A stretch of DNA of 64,000 bases from Helicobacter_F equorum (lineage in GTDB: Bacteria > Campylobacterota > Campylobacteria > Campylobacterales > Helicobacteraceae), in NCBI RefSeq assembly GCF_042649585.1, contig NZ_JBHRZM010000004.1:62001-126000 (forward strand), written 5' to 3'. Made by a program: the position numbers and the translations under genes. The notes beneath the pieces are model-generated. The model saw only the letters and a list, made by a program, of their open reading frames with translations. It was not told the origin of the DNA and searched no databases. Positions within the stretch are counted from its first letter, which is position 1. Every line of letters starts with the position of its first letter. Shown here one piece after another: positions 33,201 through 42,891 of this stretch.

Positions 33201-35276
33201 TTATGTGCGCATACATCGCATAGCATTTGCCAAAGCCAAAAGTGCCACGCCCACATCACCAAAAATCGCTTCCCAAATGGTCGCAAACCCACATAATCCC
33301 AAAACAATAAACACACCCTTTATCCCAAGTGCGAGGGCGATATTTTGGTAGATGATGGTTTTTGTTTTTTTGGCAATTTGTATGCTTTGTAGGAGGGTTT
33401 TTAGGGAATTGTTTGTGATGATAACATCAGCATTTTGAATGCTTATATCACTACCACTGCCCATTGCTATACCCACATCTGCTAAGGCAAGTGTTGGAGC
33501 ATCGTTTATGCCATCGCCCACAAAGGCTACTTTGCCACTACTTTTGGCTTTTATCTCACGCATAATCTGTGCTTTGTCTTGTGGCAAGAGAGAGTGCCTG
33601 TAGTTGCATCCAAGTTTTTGTGCTACTTGTTTGCATGGATATTCTCTATCACCGCTAAGTATTATAGAATCTATATGGAGTTTGTGTAGTGCATTGATAA
33701 CTTGTGGTGCTTCATCTTTTAGCACATCGGCAATGAGTATATAGCCTAAATATTGTTTATCACGCACGATATGCACGACACTTCCTTGCACATCGCAAGT
33801 ATTATGAGCTATATCAAAGGCATGCAGAATTTTGTCATTTCCAGCAAGAATTTCGTGATTATCGCAAACCGCACGCACACCCAAGCCCGATAATTCCTCA
33901 TATTCGCTGATATGATGTATGTGTCCAAGCTTATGATATGTGTCTTTTATAGATTGAGCTATGGGGTGATTAGAGAGATTATGTGCGCAAAGTGCGGTGG
34001 TTAGGACTTCATCTTTGCTAAACCCTGCATTTGGGATTATATCAAGCACTTCAAACACACCTTTTGTCAATGTCCCTGTTTTATCAAATGCTATGATGGA
34101 GAGTTTGCTTAGAGCTTCTAAGTAGTTTGAGCCTTTGATTAATGCACCTCTTTTACTCGCTGCAGCCAAGCCTCCAAAATACCCAATAGGCACGGATATG
34201 ACAAGCGCACAAGGACAGCTTACCATAAGCACGACTAGAGCACGATAGATCCATTCTTCAAAACTTGCACCAAAAAATATAGGTGGAATAAGGGCTAAGA
34301 CTAGAGCCAGAGCAAATACGATAGGTGTGTAATAGCGAGCAAAAGTGGTGATGAAATTTTCAGTATGAGATTTTTGTGTTGTAGCAGAGACTATTAAATC
34401 GGCAATTTTAGCGATTTGACTTGTCGCAAAAGGACGCAAGACTTGAAGTTTTATAGCTTGATTTAGTGCAATAGCACCACTTAGAATCTCATCACCTTGC
34501 TTAGATTCTATAGGCAGGGATTCGCCACTGATAGCAGCGGTGTTAAAACTTGCACTCTCTTGTATGAGCATACAATCACACGAGAGCATTTCCCCAGCAT
34601 ATAAGATAATATGATCACCTATGGCAAGATCTTTGGGATCAATATCTTGTATTTGGTGTGTTGTTGTATCGATAATATGTGCGTTTGGTGGGATAAGGTT
34701 TGCGCTTTCATTGATGGCTTGTTTGGATTTTTTGACACTCACTTCTTGGAGATATTCTCCTGTGGCAAAGAAAAGCATAATACTTACCGCCTCTTCCCAC
34801 GCCCCTAGACAAAATGCTGCTATGGAGGCGGTGAGCATTAAGACATTTTCATTAAAAAACTCTTTGTGCCTAAAGCTTTGTATTGCACCTTTAATGACAT
34901 TGCGTCCGCTTACAAGATAGATAAGAATCCAAAGTAGCTTTATAAAAAATATCCAGAAATCGGAGGTTTTTTGCTCCAAAGATGTGAGCCAATGCATACA
35001 ACCTAACGAAGCGAGAAACAGCGCGATAAGCCCTAATAATATAAATAATTGAGGTGTGAAAATATGGCTTTTTTGGGATTTTTTTGTAATTTTTACCTTT
35101 GGTTCAAGAGATGAGATTGCTTGTTTTACAGATTCTATATCATCGCAATCGATAGTAAGTGTGTTGGTGGCAAAAGAAATTTGCACAGATCTCACACCTT
35201 TGATATTACGAAGTTTATGCTCTAATGTATTGGTACAAGATGGGCATTCAAGGTTTGTTATGTGAAATGTTTGCAT
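33201..35276 (-). CDS. cadA: heavy-metal translocating P-type ATPase (CadA/ZntA type)
   Basis: Exports Zn2+/Cd2+-type metals. About 691 residues from ATG 35276 (GGGGAG ribosome site); the frame is open up to 35399 but that extension is not family sequence. N-terminal HMA domain with LECPSCTNTL (CxxC), membrane metal site CPCALVIS, phosphorylation motif DKTGTLTKG, HP-type motif in NLSNHPIAQS and the hinge GDGINDAPTLA. The CPC motif with a single CxxC HMA matches H. pylori CadA (HP0791). Divergent from mutY. Confidence 0.93.
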   Translation of the reverse strand: MQTFHITNLECPSCTNTLEHKLRNIKGVRSVQISFATNTLTIDCDDIESVKQAISSLEPKVKITKKSQKSHIFTPQLFILLGLIALFLASLGCMHWLTSLEQKTSDFWIFFIKLLWILIYLVSGRNVIKGAIQSFRHKEFFNENVLMLTASIAAFCLGAWEEAVSIMLFFATGEYLQEVSVKKSKQAINESANLIPPNAHIIDTTTHQIQDIDPKDLAIGDHIILYAGEMLSCDCMLIQESASFNTAAISGESLPIESKQGDEILSGAIALNQAIKLQVLRPFATSQIAKIADLIVSATTQKSHTENFITTFARYYTPIVFALALVLALIPPIFFGASFEEWIYRALVVLMVSCPCALVISVPIGYFGGLAAASKRGALIKGSNYLEALSKLSIIAFDKTGTLTKGVFEVLDIIPNAGFSKDEVLTTALCAHNLSNHPIAQSIKDTYHKLGHIHHISEYEELSGLGVRAVCDNHEILAGNDKILHAFDIAHNTCDVQGSVVHIVRDKQYLGYILIADVLKDEAPQVINALHKLHIDSIILSGDREYPCKQVAQKLGCNYRHSLLPQDKAQIMREIKAKSSGKVAFVGDGINDAPTLALADVGIAMGSGSDISIQNADVIITNNSLKTLLQSIQIAKKTKTIIYQNIALALGIKGVFIVLGLCGFATIWEAIFGDVGVALLALANAMRCMRT

Positions 35277-35387
35277 ACAAGCTCCCCAAAAATTTATAGT
35301 GATAATCATAATGTATATTTTGCAATGTTGCGTTAATGTATTATCAAAATGTATATAATTATAAGAAAACATATTTGTCTGTGAATC

Positions 35388-35396
35388 TGCTATAAT
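35388..35396 (+). promoter_or_regulatory. extended -10 promoter for mutY
   Basis: TGCTATAAT, 26 bases before the mutY ATG, in the gap shared with the divergent P-type ATPase gene. Confidence 0.65.
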
Positions 35397-35421
35397 CACG
35401 CAATTTTTTGTAAGGATATTG

Positions 35422-36546
35422 ATGTCTATATGCTCTGTACCAGATTGGCTTCCTGATTTTCATATGCGTATCGCACAATGGTATGCCAAATGTGGTAGAA
35501 TGGAGTTACCTTGGCGCAATCTTAGGCGTGATGGCTCACAAAGCTATGAAGTGTATATTAGTGAAATTATGTTACAGCAAACACAAGTTTCTCGCGTATT
35601 AGAGGCATTTTATTTTCCATTTTTACATACATTTCCTAGCTTATCTACCTTGGCAGATTCTCACGAGCAAGACATTTTACGACTTTGGCAAGGACTAGGG
35701 TATTATACACGGGCTCGTAATTTGCGAAAATGTGCACAAATTTGTGTAGAGAACTATAATGGGGCGTTGCCAAAAGGTGTGGAGAATCTCAAAAAATTGC
35801 CTGGTATTGGGGCTTATAGTGCTGGAGCGATAAGCTGCTTTGGTTTTGGGGAGAGTGTGGGTTTTGTCGATGCAAATATTAAGCGTGTATTTTCTCGCCT
35901 TTTTGCGTTGCAAAATCCCACGCAACACGAATTACAAACCCTTGCCACAACGTTATTAGATACACAAGATAGTTTCACTTATAATCAAGCATTGCTCGAT
36001 ATTGGGGCTCTTGTGTGTAAAAGTAAGCCTTTGTGTATAGTATGTCCTATTAGGGAATTTTGTAAGGGTAGCAACGCCCCACATCTTTATCCACAAAAAA
36101 TACTAAAGACGCGTGAATCTCTAACACTGGAGTTATATATAGTTACTTATTATGAGGATCAAATATTGTATATTGCATTAGATTCTCCGCATTCTCGCAG
36201 AGATTCTGCATTGTATGCTGGGTTGTATAATGTGCCTATGCGTGTTGGAAATCCTTCTAATATTTCTCCTTCTAGCATTTCTAAGGGTTCTACCACATCT
36301 TTTGCACACATAGGGAGTTTTAAACATGCCTATACAAAATATGCCATCAGTGCTTTGGTATTTCATGTCCATTGTCAGGATAAACAGCAGACACAGGCGC
36401 TTATAGATTCTTGTGTGGTTTGTAGTGTAGATTCACAATTACGACATGATATTACTTTTGTGGCACTAGATATGCTCTCTAGTATTCCACTCTCAAACCT
36501 AAGCCACAAAGCCCTAAAATGTATTCCATGTGGTATAGAAATGTAA
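35422..36546 (+). CDS. mutY: A/G-specific adenine DNA glycosylase
   Basis: Removes A mispaired with 8-oxoG. About 374 residues. Catalytic Glu in SEIMLQQTQVSRV, helix-hairpin-helix LPGIGAYSAGAI, catalytic Asp in VDANIKRVF, and the iron-sulfur cysteines C-x6-C-x2-C-x5-C in CKSKPLCIVCPIREFC. A C-terminal NUDIX-like domain (GLYNVPMR) is divergent. Start ATG 35422; the preceding in-frame TTG is rejected. MutY is relevant here because such hosts carry many phase-variable tracts, though it does not repair slippage. Confidence 0.95.
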   Translation: MSICSVPDWLPDFHMRIAQWYAKCGRMELPWRNLRRDGSQSYEVYISEIMLQQTQVSRVLEAFYFPFLHTFPSLSTLADSHEQDILRLWQGLGYYTRARNLRKCAQICVENYNGALPKGVENLKKLPGIGAYSAGAISCFGFGESVGFVDANIKRVFSRLFALQNPTQHELQTLATTLLDTQDSFTYNQALLDIGALVCKSKPLCIVCPIREFCKGSNAPHLYPQKILKTRESLTLELYIVTYYEDQILYIALDSPHSRRDSALYAGLYNVPMRVGNPSNISPSSISKGSTTSFAHIGSFKHAYTKYAISALVFHVHCQDKQQTQALIDSCVVCSVDSQLRHDITFVALDMLSSIPLSNLSHKALKCIPCGIEM

Positions 36547-36560
36547 TGAATGAGATTTTG

Positions 36561-36569
36561 TGTTAAGAT
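36561..36569 (+). promoter_or_regulatory. possible extended -10 for the amino-acid ABC transporter
   Basis: TGTTAAGAT, 49 bases before the GTG start of the first permease gene. Confidence 0.4.
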
Positions 36570-36617
36570 AGTGATTAACAAATACTACTTAAGATAATTT
36601 TGTAAAAAGGGATAATA

Positions 36618-37274
36618 GTGCTTGATTGGGGTTTTATCTTACAACATACTTATATGTTTTATGATGCATTTTGGCTAACTTTAGAAATTTCTGGAATTGG
36701 CATAATGTTGGCGATTATCATTGGTTTTTTGTGCGCGCTTTGCTTATCTTTTAGACCTATCTTTTTTCTCACTCGCCTTAGCGCGTTGTATGTTGAAGTG
36801 GCACGCAATACCCCACTGCTTATTCAGCTTTTTTTCTTATATTTTGGGCTTAGCAAGGTGGGATTGCATATTAGTGCATTTTGGTGTGCGATTATTGGTG
36901 TAGCGTTTTTGGGCGGTGGTTATATGTGTGAATCTTTTCGTGCAGGATTGCAAAGTGTAGGTAAAGCACAAAAAGAATCTGCCCTTAGCATAGGATTATC
37001 GCATTTTGATATTGTGTGTTATGTCATTTTTCCACAGGCATTAGGCGTGTGTATGCCATCTCTAGCGGCAAATGTAATCTTTCTTATCAAAGAAACTTCA
37101 GTGGTGGGGATTATCGCACTTGCAGATATTTTGTATGTGAGTAAGGATATTATTATGATGTATGCCAAAACCTATGAGGCACTTTTTATGTTGTTGTGTG
37201 CATATTTGGTGATACTTTTGCCCCTATCGTTAGTGTTTAGCCTTATCGAACGCACGATCAAACAAAGGCTGTAG
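36618..37274 (+). CDS. polar amino-acid ABC transporter permease 1
   Basis: A 218-residue HisM/GlnP-type permease. It starts with GTG after AAAAAGGGAT. Five membrane segments; the EAA loop reads AGLQSVGKAQKESALSIGLS; LYVEVARNTPLLIQLFFLYF is the family N-terminal signature. It works as a heterodimer with the next gene and the ATPase at 38020. The set corresponds to H. pylori GlnP-GlnP-GlnQ. Glutamine as substrate is by analogy only. Confidence 0.9.
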   Translation: MLDWGFILQHTYMFYDAFWLTLEISGIGIMLAIIIGFLCALCLSFRPIFFLTRLSALYVEVARNTPLLIQLFFLYFGLSKVGLHISAFWCAIIGVAFLGGGYMCESFRAGLQSVGKAQKESALSIGLSHFDIVCYVIFPQALGVCMPSLAANVIFLIKETSVVGIIALADILYVSKDIIMMYAKTYEALFMLLCAYLVILLPLSLVFSLIERTIKQRL

Positions 37275-37276
37275 CG

Positions 37277-37942
37277 ATGATAGATTCACTTTTTAGCGCA
37301 AGCAATGTATATCGATTGGGCGAAGGATTAGGTATTACGCTTTTTGTTTCTTTTGTGTCCATTGGGCTTTCTATAGTATTTGGCTCATTAATAGGGCTGT
37401 GTATGCTTATGCGATCTGTGGTAGTGCGTATGGTATGTCGGCTGTATTTGGAATTTGTGCGTATCGTGCCTATTTTGGCATTGCTGTATGTATGTTATTT
37501 TGGATTGCCACAAGCTATGGATATACATATCAATAATATTTTTGTGGGGATTTTGGTATTTAGTCTTTGGGGAAGTGCAGAAATGGCAGATTTGGTGCGT
37601 GGCGCGTTTAGTTCTATTAGCAACCATCAGCGAGAATCGGCTTTGAGTTTGGGTTTGAATTGGATAAAGACACAGGTTTTTGTCATTTTGCCACAAGTTA
37701 CCACGCGTCTTATACCTGGAAGTATTAATCTTTTTACGCGCATTATCAAAACCACCTCACTTTTGTTGTTTATCGGAGTGGGCGATGTGTTTTTTGTCGC
37801 TAGACAGATTATTGAAGCAAACCATACAATCGTGAGTACGCCATTTGTGATTTATGGCTTTTTGCTTGTATTGTATTTTGTTTTATGCTATCCGCTTTCT
37901 TATCTTGCAAAACGCTTAGAATCCAAGGATTTTGGGATGTAG
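37277..37942 (+). CDS. polar amino-acid ABC transporter permease 2
   Basis: A 221-residue permease paralogous to the preceding one, 2 bases after it. EAA loop: GAFSSISNHQRESALSLGLN; signature LEFVRIVPILALLYVCYFGLP. Membrane partner of permease 1. Confidence 0.9.
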   Translation: MIDSLFSASNVYRLGEGLGITLFVSFVSIGLSIVFGSLIGLCMLMRSVVVRMVCRLYLEFVRIVPILALLYVCYFGLPQAMDIHINNIFVGILVFSLWGSAEMADLVRGAFSSISNHQRESALSLGLNWIKTQVFVILPQVTTRLIPGSINLFTRIIKTTSLLLFIGVGDVFFVARQIIEANHTIVSTPFVIYGFLLVLYFVLCYPLSYLAKRLESKDFGM

Positions 37943-38019
37943 AATCTTTTGGATTCTAAGAAACAAGATAATCTTGTGTGGTATCAAATGTGCTACATGT
38001 ATTGATATAAGGAGTTTTT

Positions 38020-38766
38020 ATGTTGCAAATCTATAATCTTACGAAGCGATACGATTCTCTTCTTGTGCTTGATAATATCGATCTTGTGGTGCAAAAAGGC
38101 GAGGTAGTAACCCTTTTGGGGCCTAGTGGTTGTGGTAAAAGCACATTATTGCGCTGCATTAATGGATTAGAGCACACACAAGGTGGTGAGATTTATTTAG
38201 AATCTGTGCAAATAAACACACCAAAGACTGATTGGAGCAAGATTCGCCAAGAAATTGGTATGGTATTTCAAAATTATGAACTATTTCCACATTTAAGTGT
38301 GGAGCAAAATATTTTATTAGGACCACTCAAGGTGCAAAAACGCCCTAAAGATGAGGTATTGCACCAAGCCCATAATCTTCTTAAACGCATAGGGCTAGAA
38401 TCTAAGCTTAAGGCATATCCTAAACTCTTAAGTGGTGGGCAAAAACAACGCGTGGCGATTGTGCGTGCATTGTGTATGAATCCAAAGATTATGCTTTTTG
38501 ATGAAATTACAGCTTCGCTTGATCCTGAAATGGTACGTGAGGTGCTTGATGTGGTTTTGGAACTTGCTGATGAAGGCATGACAATGCTTCTTGTTACTCA
38601 TGAAATGGGCTTTGCAAAGGCAGTGAGTGATAAAATCGTGTTTTTGGATTCTGGAAAGATTATTGAATCTAGCACGCCACAAGAGTTTTTTACCAATCCC
38701 AAAAGCACTCGTGCCAAAAATTTTCTTAAGACTTTTGATTTTAAACGCAAACTTCAGCATAACTAA
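38020..38766 (+). CDS. glnQ: polar amino-acid ABC transporter ATP-binding protein
   Basis: A 248-residue ATPase: Walker A GPSGCGKST, Q-loop in MVFQNYELFPH, signature LSGGQKQRVAIVRAL, Walker B IMLFDEITASLDP (the usual Glu-Pro-Thr changed to Glu-Ile-Thr), H-loop LLVTHEMGFA. It completes the transporter with the two permeases; no periplasmic binding protein gene adjoins, as the next gene is metE. Confidence 0.92.
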   Translation: MLQIYNLTKRYDSLLVLDNIDLVVQKGEVVTLLGPSGCGKSTLLRCINGLEHTQGGEIYLESVQINTPKTDWSKIRQEIGMVFQNYELFPHLSVEQNILLGPLKVQKRPKDEVLHQAHNLLKRIGLESKLKAYPKLLSGGQKQRVAIVRALCMNPKIMLFDEITASLDPEMVREVLDVVLELADEGMTMLLVTHEMGFAKAVSDKIVFLDSGKIIESSTPQEFFTNPKSTRAKNFLKTFDFKRKLQHN

Positions 38767-38778
38767 GCAAAAATCTTA

Positions 38779-38795
38779 AAACACATAATGTGTTT
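38779..38795. promoter_or_regulatory. palindromic operator candidate 1 upstream of metE
   Basis: AAACACATAATGTGTTT: arms AAACACA/TGTGTTT around TAA. Second copy 52 bases downstream (centre to centre), about five helical turns. Confidence 0.6.
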
Positions 38796-38829
38796 GTTAC
38801 TTTTTGTGCCACAGAATCTAAAAAATCTC

Positions 38830-38848
38830 AAAACACATATTGTGTTTT
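38830..38848. promoter_or_regulatory. palindromic operator candidate 2 upstream of metE
   Basis: AAAACACATATTGTGTTTT: 8-bp arms around TAT. It overlaps the likely -35 region (TTGTGT at 38840) of a promoter with -10 TAATAT near 38865-38870, so a bound repressor would block metE. Confidence 0.6.
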
Positions 38849-38902
38849 TAAAAAAACTATGTAATAATATCCGCCAAATAAAATTTCATAAAAAGGATCG
38901 TG

Positions 38903-41173
38903 ATGAGTAGTATCGTTGGATTTCCTCGTATCGGACAAAATAGGGAGCTAAAAAAAGCTTTAGAGGCATTTTGGGCTGGAAAATGTAGCCAAAGTGATTT
39001 AGAAAATGTAGCCAAAGATTTGCGCAAAAAGCATTGGGAAGCACAAAAACATCTTGATTATGTATGCGTCAATGACTTTAGCTACTATGATAATATTTTA
39101 GATCTTGCCTATGCGCTTGATGCAAAGCCACAAAGATTCAAAGACTTAAGCGGTTTGGAGGGATATTTTGCTATGGCACGCGGACACGCAAAAGGTGTAG
39201 CGTGTGAAATGACAAAGTGGTTTAACACAAACTATCACTATGTCGTGCCAGAGCTTAGCCAAACAGATGTATATCAAGCACAGATTCAAACACTAAAGGA
39301 TCAATACAACGAAGCCAAAGCACTAGGATATAAGCCAAAGATTTCACTTATAGGACTTTTTACATTTTTTGGATTAAGCAAAATTGCACAAGGTGATCCA
39401 AAGGCTATCTTTGCAAAGCTTAAAAGCGCGTATTTAGACTTGATTGATGAGGTTGCCAAACTAGATTCAGAAGTTATGATTGAATTTAGTGAGCCTATTT
39501 TTGTGCGTGGATGGCATAATGATACGCCACAAGTGCAATGTGTCTATGATAAACAAGCCATTAAAGAAGTGTATGAAAGCATTGCACAAAAAGGTATCAA
39601 AACCATTGTAACAACTTTTTTTGAGCATAGCAATGAGCTTACAGAAGTTTTATTGCAAACAAGTATTTATGGTATAGGACTTGATTTTATCGCAGGGGCT
39701 AAAAATACACAATCTCTTGGTGCTATCGCAGGAAGTAATAAAGTGCTTTTTGCAGGGCTTATTGATGGGCGTAATATTTGGGTGGCAGATTTAGAATCTA
39801 AACTCAAAACATTAGAATCTATCACAGCACAGGTTCCTAAAGATCGCGTAGTGGTTACTACTTCTTGCTCACTTTTGCATGTGCCTTTTGGGAAAGATGA
39901 TGAAAACAAAATGGATTCACAAATTTTAAGTTGGATTAGCTTTGCAAAAGAAAAACTTGAAGAGTTAAGAGTGCTTGAAGATCTCTTCAAAAATGGTGTA
40001 AATGGAGGAAGTAAAGTATTTTTTGAGGCCAATAAAGTTATTAATGATGTGCGTAAAACTTCTGAAAAAACAAATAATAAAGCTGTGCGCGATCGTGTGA
40101 GCAAAAATACACTAAAAAGCCGTGATGTAGCTTTCAAAGATCGTATTAAGATTCAACGAGATGAGCTAGGCTATCCAGATCTTGCGACAACAACGATTGG
40201 ATCATTCCCTCAAACACCAGAACTTCGGGCATTGCGTTTAGGGTATAAAAAAGGTGAGATTAGTAAAGATGCGTATGAAGTAGGGATCAAAGAATACATA
40301 CAAGATTGTGTGAAATTTCAAGAAGAAATTGATTTAGATGTTTTGGTGCATGGAGAACCAGAACGCAATGATATGGTGGAGTATTTTGGGGAGCAACTTG
40401 AAGGTTTTGTGTTTAGCCAAAATGGTTGGGTGCAAAGCTATGGTAGTCGCTGTGTGAAACCACCTATTATTTTTGGTGATGTGGCACGACCTAAGGCAAT
40501 GACACTTGATTGGATTTTATATGCGCAAAGTCTTACGCAAAAAATCATGAAAGGTATGCTAACAGGACCTGTAACGATTCTAAATTGGAGTTTTGTACGC
40601 GATGATATGACACGCTCACAAGTATGCGAACAAATTGCATTAGCCATTGCTGATGAGATTGATGATTTACAAAAAGGCGGAGTGAAAATTATTCAAGTCG
40701 ATGAGGCAGCCTTTAAAGAGGGATATCCTTTGCGCACTGAAAATATCAAAGAATATGAGCGATGGGCGCTAGAGTGCTTTAAGATTTCTACTGCAGTAGC
40801 AAAAGCAAACACACAGATTCACACACATATGTGTTATAGTGAGTTTAATGATATTATCAAAACCATCGAAGCAATGGATGCTGATGTCATTAGTATAGAA
40901 ACTGCAAGAAGTGGAAATGAATTGCTAAAAGTCTTTAAAGAAGTTGGCTATACACATGAAGTAGGACCGGGTGTGTATGATATTCATAGCCCTAGAATCC
41001 CAAGCACACAAGAAATTATCAATCAAATCAAAGCACTTTTGGAAGTATTGCCAAAAGAACAATTATGGATTAATCCAGATTGTGGGCTAAAAACTCGAAA
41101 ATGGGAAGAAGTCAAGCCAAGTCTCAAAAATATGGTTGAGGCAGTTAAGGCTGTGCGAGGCACATTAGGCTAA
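38903..41173 (+). CDS. metE: cobalamin-independent methionine synthase
   Basis: Transfers the methyl group from 5-methyl-THF-triglutamate to homocysteine. About 756 residues in two barrels; N-terminal SSIVGFPRIGQNRELKKALE, C-terminal zinc ligands in HTHMCYSEF (His, Cys) and NPDCGLKTR (Cys), acidic HGEPERNDMVEYF. ATG 38903 after AAAAGGATC; the GTG at 38900 is one codon earlier. Followed after 22 bases by metF, its substrate supplier. Two palindromes upstream suggest repression, probably by a methionine-related signal (inference). Confidence 0.96.
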   Translation: MSSIVGFPRIGQNRELKKALEAFWAGKCSQSDLENVAKDLRKKHWEAQKHLDYVCVNDFSYYDNILDLAYALDAKPQRFKDLSGLEGYFAMARGHAKGVACEMTKWFNTNYHYVVPELSQTDVYQAQIQTLKDQYNEAKALGYKPKISLIGLFTFFGLSKIAQGDPKAIFAKLKSAYLDLIDEVAKLDSEVMIEFSEPIFVRGWHNDTPQVQCVYDKQAIKEVYESIAQKGIKTIVTTFFEHSNELTEVLLQTSIYGIGLDFIAGAKNTQSLGAIAGSNKVLFAGLIDGRNIWVADLESKLKTLESITAQVPKDRVVVTTSCSLLHVPFGKDDENKMDSQILSWISFAKEKLEELRVLEDLFKNGVNGGSKVFFEANKVINDVRKTSEKTNNKAVRDRVSKNTLKSRDVAFKDRIKIQRDELGYPDLATTTIGSFPQTPELRALRLGYKKGEISKDAYEVGIKEYIQDCVKFQEEIDLDVLVHGEPERNDMVEYFGEQLEGFVFSQNGWVQSYGSRCVKPPIIFGDVARPKAMTLDWILYAQSLTQKIMKGMLTGPVTILNWSFVRDDMTRSQVCEQIALAIADEIDDLQKGGVKIIQVDEAAFKEGYPLRTENIKEYERWALECFKISTAVAKANTQIHTHMCYSEFNDIIKTIEAMDADVISIETARSGNELLKVFKEVGYTHEVGPGVYDIHSPRIPSTQEIINQIKALLEVLPKEQLWINPDCGLKTRKWEEVKPSLKNMVEAVKAVRGTLG

Positions 41174-41195
41174 GATCCATACAAAGAAACACGAG

Positions 41196-42101
41196 ATGAT
41201 CGAGCAGTTTGTAGCCAAACTTGGCACAAAACAAAGACTTTTGACCCTAGAGGTTACCCCACCACTTTCACCGACACTTGCAGGAAGCAAAGAAGTAGAG
41301 AAACTTCTTAAGCTTTCTAGCGAGGTGACAATCGATGCATTTGTTTGCACCGATTCGCCTTTGGCGCATTTTAAACCATCATCGATTCTAAGCTCTATCA
41401 AACTTCAGAATATCACCCACAGACCTGTTGTATGCACTCTTGGAATGCGCGATCGTAATTCTATTGCATTGTGTGGAGATATTTTGGCAGCAAATGAGTT
41501 TGGTTTGCGATCATTTTTGTGTCTTACGGGCGATCCCATTAAGCTTGGAGATTGCGCAGAATCCAAGGGTGTTTTTGAGGAAAATTCCCTAAAGCTTATG
41601 CGTATCATTCACGATCTCAATGAAGGGAAGGTGCTTAGTGGCAAAGCCCTAAAAGATTCTATAGAGCCTATCTATGGTTTTCAAGTGATAAATTCCTATG
41701 CTAATAATCCCCAATCTCTTAAAACCAAAATGCGTAAAAAAATCTCACAGGGCAAACCATACGCGCTTTTTACACAGCCTGTGTATTCTAAAAAAATGGC
41801 AGAATTTCTTCTCCAAAGTTTGAACGAAATAAATGCCGAGCTTGGCACACACACCACGCTAATTTTTGGATTTTTTCCAGTAGTGAATTATAAAGTCGCC
41901 ATTTTTTTGCGCGATAAGCTACCAGGCGTGTTTATCCCAGATGCTTGGATTACCCAACTACGAAATGCCAAAGATAATGAATATGAGGTTGGCTTGGAAT
42001 TATCGCGAGAGTTATTGGATCAATTACGAAGCCTACATGACAAAATACATTTTATGAGTGCCAATAAATTAGAGCTTGTGAGAGAATTTTATCCATCATA
42101 A
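41196..42101 (+). CDS. metF: methylenetetrahydrofolate reductase
   Basis: Makes 5-methyl-THF for MetE; 301 residues, FAD TIM barrel. Catalytic Glu in LTLEVTPPLSPT; flavin-site region FLCLTGDPIKLGD; late FGFFPVVNYKVA. It forms an operon with metE. It ends at a bidirectional terminator shared with fldA. Confidence 0.92.
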   Translation: MIEQFVAKLGTKQRLLTLEVTPPLSPTLAGSKEVEKLLKLSSEVTIDAFVCTDSPLAHFKPSSILSSIKLQNITHRPVVCTLGMRDRNSIALCGDILAANEFGLRSFLCLTGDPIKLGDCAESKGVFEENSLKLMRIIHDLNEGKVLSGKALKDSIEPIYGFQVINSYANNPQSLKTKMRKKISQGKPYALFTQPVYSKKMAEFLLQSLNEINAELGTHTTLIFGFFPVVNYKVAIFLRDKLPGVFIPDAWITQLRNAKDNEYEVGLELSRELLDQLRSLHDKIHFMSANKLELVREFYPS

Positions 42102-42114
42102 AATTTTATGTTTT

Positions 42115-42143
42115 ATATTTGGGGCAAAATTGCACCCAAATAT
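42115..42143. terminator. bidirectional terminator between metF and fldA
   Basis: Arms ATATTTGGG (42115-42123) and CCCAAATAT (42135-42143), with an inner GCAA/TTGC in the loop and AT-rich tracts on both sides, between convergent genes. Confidence 0.65.
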
Positions 42144-42144
42144 T

Positions 42145-42639
42145 TTATACAAATTCGTTTTTTATCTGAGCCACCCATTTAGTGATGCGATCATCGCTAA
42201 GATCTTCTTGATTATCTTCATCAAGCAAGAGTCCTACAAGCTTACCATCAACGAGCGATTCTGTATCATCAAAGTAATATCCTTCATTGGCGGTTTGCCC
42301 AATGCGTTTGGCTTTTGTAGCTTTGTGATAGAGATAAGAAACGCCATTGCAGAATGTATCGCTATACGTGTCTTGGTCTCCTACGCCGATAAAAGCGACT
42401 ACTTTTCCGCTAAAGTCATCTTCATTTAGTGTATCTAAAAAACTATCCCAATCATCTTGTAAATCGCCATGTCCATAGGTAGGTGTGGCAAGAATGAGGT
42501 TGTTAAATTTCATAAAGTCTTCTTTAGAAGCTTTTGCTACATCAAAGAGTTCTGCATCACCAAGTTCTTTAGCAACTTTTTGGCAGATATTTTGTGTATT
42601 TGAAGAATCACTCCCATAAAAAATCCCAATTTTTTGCAT
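42145..42639 (-). CDS. fldA: flavodoxin
   Basis: A 164-residue long-chain flavodoxin, electron acceptor for pyruvate and 2-oxoglutarate oxidoreductases in Helicobacter. FMN phosphate loop GIFYGSDSSNTQNI (the usual Thr-Gly replaced by Asp-Ser-Ser), isoalloxazine loops TPTYGHGDLQDDWD and GVGDQDTYSDTF. AAGGAG ribosome site. Essential in H. pylori; also a plausible redox partner for soluble oxygenases such as the CMAH homologue (speculative). Confidence 0.95.
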   Translation of the reverse strand: MQKIGIFYGSDSSNTQNICQKVAKELGDAELFDVAKASKEDFMKFNNLILATPTYGHGDLQDDWDSFLDTLNEDDFSGKVVAFIGVGDQDTYSDTFCNGVSYLYHKATKAKRIGQTANEGYYFDDTESLVDGKLVGLLLDEDNQEDLSDDRITKWVAQIKNEFV

Positions 42640-42891
42640 ACATACTCCTTACAATACCATAGATAGAGAAAATAAGAATAATTCCTATATCTCTTAAAAT
42701 GCGAATAATACACTTTTTTTGTAACAAAGTATTACAAGATTCTAATAATCTTGCTTTTTTATTTTTTGCACAAATAGACATAGTCTCCATGAGATAAGCA
42801 TTCTTATAAGCTCACTCACTTTAGTAATTATTTAAGAATACCAAATACAATAACGATTTACATATTTTAGAATCTAAAGTAAGGAGTTTGT

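Noticed and set aside
35277..35399. N-terminal extension of the P-type ATPase
   Set aside because: The HMA domain starts at ATG 35276 with a GGGGAG site; the extension overlaps the promoter region divergent with mutY.
39667..40137. 156-codon frame antisense to metE
   Set aside because: Shadow of metE with no recognisable motif.
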